From: an uncultured Winogradskyella sp.
GTDB lineage: Bacteria > Bacteroidota > Bacteroidia > Flavobacteriales > Flavobacteriaceae
DNA length: 64,000 bases
Assembly: GCF_947498345.1 (NCBI RefSeq)
Contig: NZ_CANMJY010000010.1
Coordinates: 99,661-163,660 of the forward strand
Direction: 5' to 3'
The position numbers and the translations under genes are program-made. The notes below the pieces were generated by a model that worked only from the letters and a program-made list of their open reading frames with translations, made no database searches and was not told where the DNA came from. Every line of letters begins with the position of its first letter. Position 1 is the stretch's first letter. This document shows, in pieces, positions 60,084 through 64,000 of the stretch.

Positions 60084-60956
60084 ATGGCTTCAGGCTTTTT
60101 TGCATTATTAGACGACATTGCAGCACTTATGGATGATGTTGCGACAATGACCAAAGTGTCAACCCAAAAAACAGCAGGGATTTTAGGCGACGACTTAGCG
60201 GTAAATGCCGAGAAAGCTTCTGGCTTTAGTCCATCGAGGGAGCTCCCTGTACTATGGGCAATTTCTAAAGGGTCTTTAATAAATAAGCTCATTATATTAC
60301 CAATAGCTTTTTTAATGAGTGCTTTTATACCAAAAATGGTCATTGTTGTTTTGGTACTGGGAGGACTGTATTTGGCTTACGAAGGTGCAGAAAAAATTTA
60401 TGAATTCTTTTTTCATAGAACTGAGAAGAGAGTAGTGGCTGCACAACACAATATTTCGACTGAAGAATTGCTTAAAGTTGAAAAAAAGAAGATTAAATCT
60501 GCAATTATTACTGACTTCATCCTTTCTGTTGAAATTGTGATTATTGCATTAGGTACCGTAGTTAAAGAAAATTTAACCACTCAAATCATTGTTGTTTCTA
60601 TAATTGCATTAATTGCTACAGTTGGTGTATATGGTATTGTTGCACTTATAGTGCGTATGGATGATATGGGGTTAAAGCTTATTCAAAAGAGCAAGTCCAA
60701 TTCTGGATTTTTATATAATCTTGGTATGGGATTAACTAAAGCACTGCCGTGGATTATCAAAGCATTATCAGTAATAGGAACACTGGCTTTATTATTGGTA
60801 GCAGGAGGAATTTTTGTACATAATATCGAATACTTCCATCATCTTTTAGAAGGTATACCAGGCATATTAAGAGATTTTATTATTGGTCTTGCCGTTGGAA
60901 TTATTTGTTTACTTGTTGTTAAAACTGTAAAACTTTTTTTGCCTAAGAAAAAATAA
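60084..60956 (+). CDS. DUF808 family membrane protein (YedI-like)
   Basis: A 290-residue protein that begins with the highly conserved ASGFFALLDDIAALMDDVA, then KTAGILGDDLAVNAEKASGF and the SRELPVLWAISKGS segment. About six transmembrane helices follow. This is the YedI/DUF808 family, conserved across bacteria; no function is known. It lies 21 bases after pssA and 13 before a small membrane protein, suggesting a three-gene operon. Confidence 0.93.
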   Translation: MASGFFALLDDIAALMDDVATMTKVSTQKTAGILGDDLAVNAEKASGFSPSRELPVLWAISKGSLINKLIILPIAFLMSAFIPKMVIVVLVLGGLYLAYEGAEKIYEFFFHRTEKRVVAAQHNISTEELLKVEKKKIKSAIITDFILSVEIVIIALGTVVKENLTTQIIVVSIIALIATVGVYGIVALIVRMDDMGLKLIQKSKSNSGFLYNLGMGLTKALPWIIKALSVIGTLALLLVAGGIFVHNIEYFHHLLEGIPGILRDFIIGLAVGIICLLVVKTVKLFLPKKK

Positions 60957-60969
60957 AAAGTGATTTACA

Positions 60970-61149
60970 ATGTACGATTGGGTAGCGAAAGTCATTGGTT
61001 TATCATTAGTAATAATCGCTTTTCTACTTAACAGATTTGCTAAAACTAAATTAAATAAACCTAACAGAAAGCTTAAACTTTATTTGGGTGCTCTGTTGAT
61101 ATTTATATTAGGGCTTATTGTTTTTATTGAGGGATTTAATTGGATTTAG
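60970..61149 (+). CDS. 59-residue two-helix membrane protein
   Basis: An ATG at 60970 opens a 59-codon frame. The product has two hydrophobic helices (about 7-20 and 36-55) separated by a basic loop with Lys and Asn-Pro-Asn, and ends FNWI. It starts 13 bases after the DUF808 stop. Its 3' end overlaps the convergent LptB gene by four bases. Topology and spacing support a real small gene; function is unknown. Confidence 0.6.
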   Translation: MYDWVAKVIGLSLVIIAFLLNRFAKTKLNKPNRKLKLYLGALLIFILGLIVFIEGFNWI

Positions 61150-61886
61150 AACTCTAATTTCTTCTTACGAAGCTCAAAATTCTGACCTAAATATACCTTA
61201 CGTACCATTTCATCATTTGCCAGTTCTTCTGGGACTCCAGCTTTGAGGATACCACCTTCAAACATAAGATATGTTCTGTCTGTAATAGCCAAGGTTTCTT
61301 GTACATTGTGGTCTGTAATGAGGATACCAATATTCTTTTTGGTGAGTTTGGCTACTATACGCTGAATATCTTCTACAGCAACTGGATCTACTCCTGCAAA
61401 GGGTTCATCCAGAAGAATAAAATTAGGATCAGTTGCTAAAGCTCTGGCAATTTCAGTACGTCGACGTTCTCCACCCGAAAGCAAATCTCCTCTATTGGTT
61501 CTAATATGTCCTAAACCAAACTCTTCAATAAGCGATTCCATTTTTTCGTGCTGTTGCTTTTTGCTTAAATTGGTCAGCTGTAGTACACTAAGAATATTAT
61601 CTTCTATGCTTAATTTTCTAAATACAGAAGCTTCTTGTGCTAAATAACCAATACCATTTTGTGCGCGTTTGTACATTGGGTATTTAGTAATGTTGGTATC
61701 ATCTAAATAGATATTACCACCATTAGGTTTTATAATACCCACAATCATGTAGAACGATGTGGTTTTACCAGCACCATTAGGGCCAAGTAAACCAATGATT
61801 TCTCCCTGATTAACTTCTAGAGAAACATCTTTTACCACTTTTCGCCCGCTATAGGACTTCATTAAATTTTCTGCACGTAACTTCAT
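61146..61886 (-). CDS. lptB: LPS export ABC transporter ATP-binding protein LptB
   Basis: A 246-residue ATPase that powers LPS transport from inner to outer membrane with LptFG and LptC. Visible are Walker [14 protein letters not shown] (about 35-47), Q-loop [14 protein letters not shown], the signature [15 protein letters not shown] and Walker [14 protein letters not shown], plus the switch His in [10 protein letters not shown]. The [10 protein letters not shown] wording is characteristic of LptB. The start is ATG at 61886. No lptFG is adjacent; it probably forms its own unit. Confidence 0.95.
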   Translation of the reverse strand: MKLRAENLMKSYSGRKVVKDVSLEVNQGEIIGLLGPNGAGKTTSFYMIVGIIKPNGGNIYLDDTNITKYPMYKRAQNGIGYLAQEASVFRKLSIEDNILSVLQLTNLSKKQQHEKMESLIEEFGLGHIRTNRGDLLSGGERRRTEIARALATDPNFILLDEPFAGVDPVAVEDIQRIVAKLTKKNIGILITDHNVQETLAITDRTYLMFEGGILKAGVPEELANDEMVRKVYLGQNFELRKKKLEF

Positions 61887-62140
61887 AATGCTATTTAGAA
61901 CGTTAAAAATAAGAAAATCATATAGATTAAGTAATTATTAACTATATAATAAGTTGAATTTTGCTCTTATGGAATTAACCTATACAAGTTTTGCAAAAGC
62001 ATGTGAAAATTGAAGAGCTACGTAACATCATCAAAAGAAGTTGATGTTAAAGAGTGGTTGATACTTATGAAATAGTTAGGTTTTACAGTAACACAAATAA
62101 GAGCGATTTTAGTGATACTTTATAAGGATAAAGGTTTTTT

Positions 62141-62542
62141 TCATTGTTTAATATATCTGTCTAATTGACCGCTTTCAGTTGTAATAGATAGTGTTATAAT
62201 TCCATTCGAGTCTGTATGAATATTATTAATGATATCACATGTATAATCTATAATATTCGTTTGTCTTTTTAAAAAAACATCAAATCCATTATTTGAATTT
62301 GAACCGCAAGAAGGAATAATACTATACTGATAAATTTCTTCTTGAAGTTCATTATTAACATATTCTTTTTGTATACCTTGACTAGTAAATTCAATTTTAT
62401 AGTCAGGGTCATCTTCTGATATCCAAGTACCAATGATTAAGCTATTGTAATTAATAATTTGTTGAGCCTGCGATTGTGCCTTACAGTTTAAAAATAATAC
62501 TGCAAAAATGAATACTGTTATTATAACTAAGGTATACTTCAT
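62141..62542 (-). CDS. small putative lipoprotein
   Basis: A 133-residue protein with a lipoprotein signal: hydrophobic stretch, then lipobox LFLNC at 16-20, followed by KAQSQ. The mature domain resembles small lipocalin-like domains that start with GTWISEDDPDYKIEF and end in a strand LSITTES. A Cys pair (SCGSN and YTCDI) may form a disulfide. The first 46 bases of coding sequence nearly repeat those of the next gene. The stretch between its stop (62141) and lptB's start at 61886 holds no recognisable gene. Confidence 0.75.
   Translation of the reverse strand: MKYTLVIITVFIFAVLFLNCKAQSQAQQIINYNSLIIGTWISEDDPDYKIEFTSQGIQKEYVNNELQEEIYQYSIIPSCGSNSNNGFDVFLKRQTNIIDYTCDIINNIHTDSNGIITLSITTESGQLDRYIKQ
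62472..62517 (-). repeat. signal-peptide repeat, copy 1
   Basis: This 46-base stretch is identical at 44 of 46 positions to 63086-63131. It encodes the membrane part and lipobox of the lipoprotein, whereas the mature domains of the two proteins are unrelated in sequence. Confidence 0.85.
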
Positions 62543-62553
62543 TTATAATTAAA

Positions 62554-63156
62554 TCACTGCTTTATAAACACCATATTTTCTAATTGAAAGCCCAAAGTTG
62601 GTTCAACTATATCTTCTTCTTTAGTTAACCCATATCCAGATGACATGTTTACTTTTAATGCATCTTCCCCATTAATAACACGATTATGTAAGATAATGTC
62701 TAAGCCTGAATTAACTAAAGGGTCATCCATATATAATTGCAAGCGTATTTCACCATCTACACAATCATCAACAGGGGAAACTTCGCAGGTTTTTCTAGTG
62801 AAATTTCCTTCAATACTATGGTTTTCTCCAAGGTCTTGACTAAGTTGATTTAGTGTATTTATTTTCTCTACACCATTTTTAATATATTGGTATTCACCAA
62901 CTATTAAATCGGTATAATAGTCTCCATTAAATTGCATTGTCCTTTTTTCTAATACCATTTTTAGAGATGTGTTTCCATTAGTATATAACCAAGTACCTTC
63001 GAAGGCATCTAAATCGTTGTTTAGATCTTTATAGTATGCGTTGTTTTGGTATTCCCAATCTAAACTATCAATTGATTTTATAGGTGATTGTGCCTTACAG
63101 TTAAAAAATAATACTGCAAAAATGAATATTGCTATAGTGGTTATAATGTGTTTCAT
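62554..63156 (-). CDS. DUF6705-like lipoprotein
   Basis: A 200-residue protein with signal peptide and lipobox LFFNC at 16-20. The mature domain has YYKDLNNDLDAFEGTWLYTNG and later LDIILHNRVINGED, with beta-strand pattern to FQLENMVFIKQ. This layout resembles the Bacteroidetes DUF6705 family of lipoproteins (assignment from memory of the pattern). It lies 12 bases before the other lipoprotein and 12 bases after the JAMM-domain gene's stop, on the same strand, so the three are probably co-transcribed. Confidence 0.75.
   Translation of the reverse strand: MKHIITTIAIFIFAVLFFNCKAQSPIKSIDSLDWEYQNNAYYKDLNNDLDAFEGTWLYTNGNTSLKMVLEKRTMQFNGDYYTDLIVGEYQYIKNGVEKINTLNQLSQDLGENHSIEGNFTRKTCEVSPVDDCVDGEIRLQLYMDDPLVNSGLDIILHNRVINGEDALKVNMSSGYGLTKEEDIVEPTLGFQLENMVFIKQ
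63086..63131 (-). repeat. signal-peptide repeat, copy 2
   Basis: Copy 2 of the 46-base near-identical segment; it differs from copy 1 at two positions. It spans the end of the hydrophobic stretch and the lipobox of the DUF6705-like lipoprotein. See 62472-62517. Confidence 0.85.
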
Positions 63157-63168
63157 AACGGTTTGTTT

Positions 63169-64000
63169 TTAGTTACAAGGTAAGATGTTTACTTCTGAAT
63201 TTCTTGAATTAGGATTATCTAATTCTAGTTTGTTCCAATTGCTTATATTTTCATCAGCCGCCTTATATAAGGATATACCATGATTTTTGAATTTTCTTAA
63301 AAAGGCACGTTCAATATTATCGTCATTCTTATATGCTTTTCCTAATTCATATTCAATGTTTTTTCTTTTCTTTACATCATTATTTCCTCTGGCATTTGCC
63401 CAATCACTTTCAATTTTAGCATTTAATGCCTCGTAATCATCCACTTTTAGAGCATATACTGTGCCATTATGGTTAACACAAATATTAAATACATGGTCTT
63501 TGCCAAAAGCACCAACTTCCCTGTAAATTTCTCGGACTGCTTGTAAGTCTGTCCAAGAAAACATTGGTTTTTTCCCTTCAGGATGTGTATGTATTACACC
63601 AATATAAAAAATTCCTGTAGTAAATTTTGATTTTTTGTCGTTTACACCTTTTTTAATTCCTCCGGACACAAGAAATGTTTCATAATCCGTTTCTCCAAAT
63701 TGACGTTTTACTTCTTGATACCATTCTTCTTTTTCGTTTGTTTTTAGCCTAAGTTGGTCTATAATAGATTTAATATTTAGACTTAAGGAGTCTGTTTTTC
63801 TTAAATCTTTAAGGCTTTTACAATTATCGGTCTCATTAGATGCGGCACCAACTTTTTTGCCCACAGGTGATGTTAATGAAGCAATATTTGTATTACCTGA
63901 GCTATTACCAGTTCCATCACCTCCAGTACTACCACCAGCATTGGGGTCTCCTCCATCTGGTGGGTTATCTCCACCAGAGTCAAATACGCATTCATAAGTG
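63169..64000 (-). CDS. JAMM/MPN-domain protein, 5' end outside the window
   Basis: Open frame to the window edge, so the N-terminus is missing. The visible part begins with a Cys, Gly, Asn and Ser-rich low-complexity linker (GGDPNAGGSTGGDGTGNSSG). It then has a helical region and a JAB1/MPN-like metal site HTHPEG followed by MFSWTDL: H-x-H-P, then S-x2-D with one extra residue between P and S compared with the usual spacing. An upstream Glu (ETFLVSGG region) may complete the site. Proteins of this type are common in Bacteroidetes as secreted polymorphic-toxin-like or peptidase modules. It precedes two lipoproteins on the same strand. Confidence 0.75.
   Translation of the reverse strand, partial: TYECVFDSGGDNPPDGGDPNAGGSTGGDGTGNSSGNTNIASLTSPVGKKVGAASNETDNCKSLKDLRKTDSLSLNIKSIIDQLRLKTNEKEEWYQEVKRQFGETDYETFLVSGGIKKGVNDKKSKFTTGIFYIGVIHTHPEGKKPMFSWTDLQAVREIYREVGAFGKDHVFNICVNHNGTVYALKVDDYEALNAKIESDWANARGNNDVKKRKNIEYELGKAYKNDDNIERAFLRKFKNHGISLYKAADENISNWNKLELDNPNSRNSEVNILPCN

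Noticed and set aside
61887..62140. Intergenic stretch with short frames such as MELTYTSFAKACEN
   Set aside because: The frame stops after 14 residues and no longer frame with protein-like content was found; it may hold a decayed gene but that cannot be supported.
1..64000. tRNA, rRNA, CRISPR arrays, transposases, integrases and attachment sites
   Set aside because: None was recognised by eye: no CCA-ended cloverleaf-like segments, no regular spaced repeats, and no transposase or recombinase motifs among the proteins.

Overview
The window is AT-rich DNA from a member of the Bacteroidetes, most likely a marine Flavobacteriaceae. Several things point there: promoters of the TTTG-N18-TAnnTTTG type instead of the E. 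coli -35/-10 pair, no clear Shine-Dalgarno sequences, a SecA of about 1118 residues, DUF2795, DUF2911 and DUF4105 proteins, a PorV/PorQ-family outer-membrane protein, and a hexameric tyrosine-coordinated heme protein next to a Crp/Fnr regulator. Three sulfotransferases in a polysaccharide locus fit a marine habitat. No rRNA, tRNA, CRISPR array, transposase or integrase was seen.

Region 1 (1-18242) is a housekeeping and accessory mosaic. It starts with the tail of a Crp/Fnr regulator. Then come an exported protein, a fatty acid hydroxylase-type oxidase, a two-domain VOC protein, a GlxA/AraC regulator divergent from an exported DinB protein, a MATE pump and a PAP2 phosphatase. These are followed by a GT2 enzyme, MeaB and a DUF2911 protein. 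Next is an ECF sigma factor, membrane partner and repeat-rich exported protein operon, then a stand-alone M23-fold protein, the HTHP/Crp pair, small exported proteins, a GNAT protein, a DoxX protein and an unrecognised 202-residue protein. It ends in a perfect 20-bp inverted repeat and a dispersed-repeat-like hairpin block.

Region 2 (18243-26443) lies on the minus strand: SecA, a DUF2795 protein, a PduO-type cobalamin adenosyltransferase, a LolD/MacB-type ABC ATPase, a SAM methyltransferase and a two-cassette ABC-F ATPase.

Region 3 (about 26495-56840) is one co-directional capsule/exopolysaccharide locus of about 30 kb with 26 genes, many overlapping or separated by only a few bases. A strong flavobacterial promoter precedes it. 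It encodes a Wza-like exporter, a Wzc-like tyrosine kinase with a tyrosine-glycine tail, two phosphoglycosyl transferases (one at each end), a TviB/TviC-like UDP-HexNAcA pathway, a Wzm/Wzt ABC exporter with a carbohydrate-binding C-terminal domain, and a Wzy-like polymerase. It also has about eleven glycosyltransferase candidates, three sulfotransferases, a pyruvyl transferase, a nitroreductase, a glutaminase-less asparagine-synthetase homologue and a transglutaminase-like protein. The likely product is a large, acidic, sulfated and pyruvylated polysaccharide, possibly with amide or peptide-type modification. The mix of Wzy-type parts (Wza, Wzc, Wzy) with an ABC exporter, and no visible Wzx flippase, is the most interesting architecture here.

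Region 4 (56842-64000) has envelope genes: a DUF4105 protein, a PorV/PorQ-family protein, PssA, a DUF808 protein, a 59-residue membrane protein and LptB. It ends with two lipoproteins that share a nearly identical 5' end, and a JAMM/MPN-domain protein that runs off the window edge.
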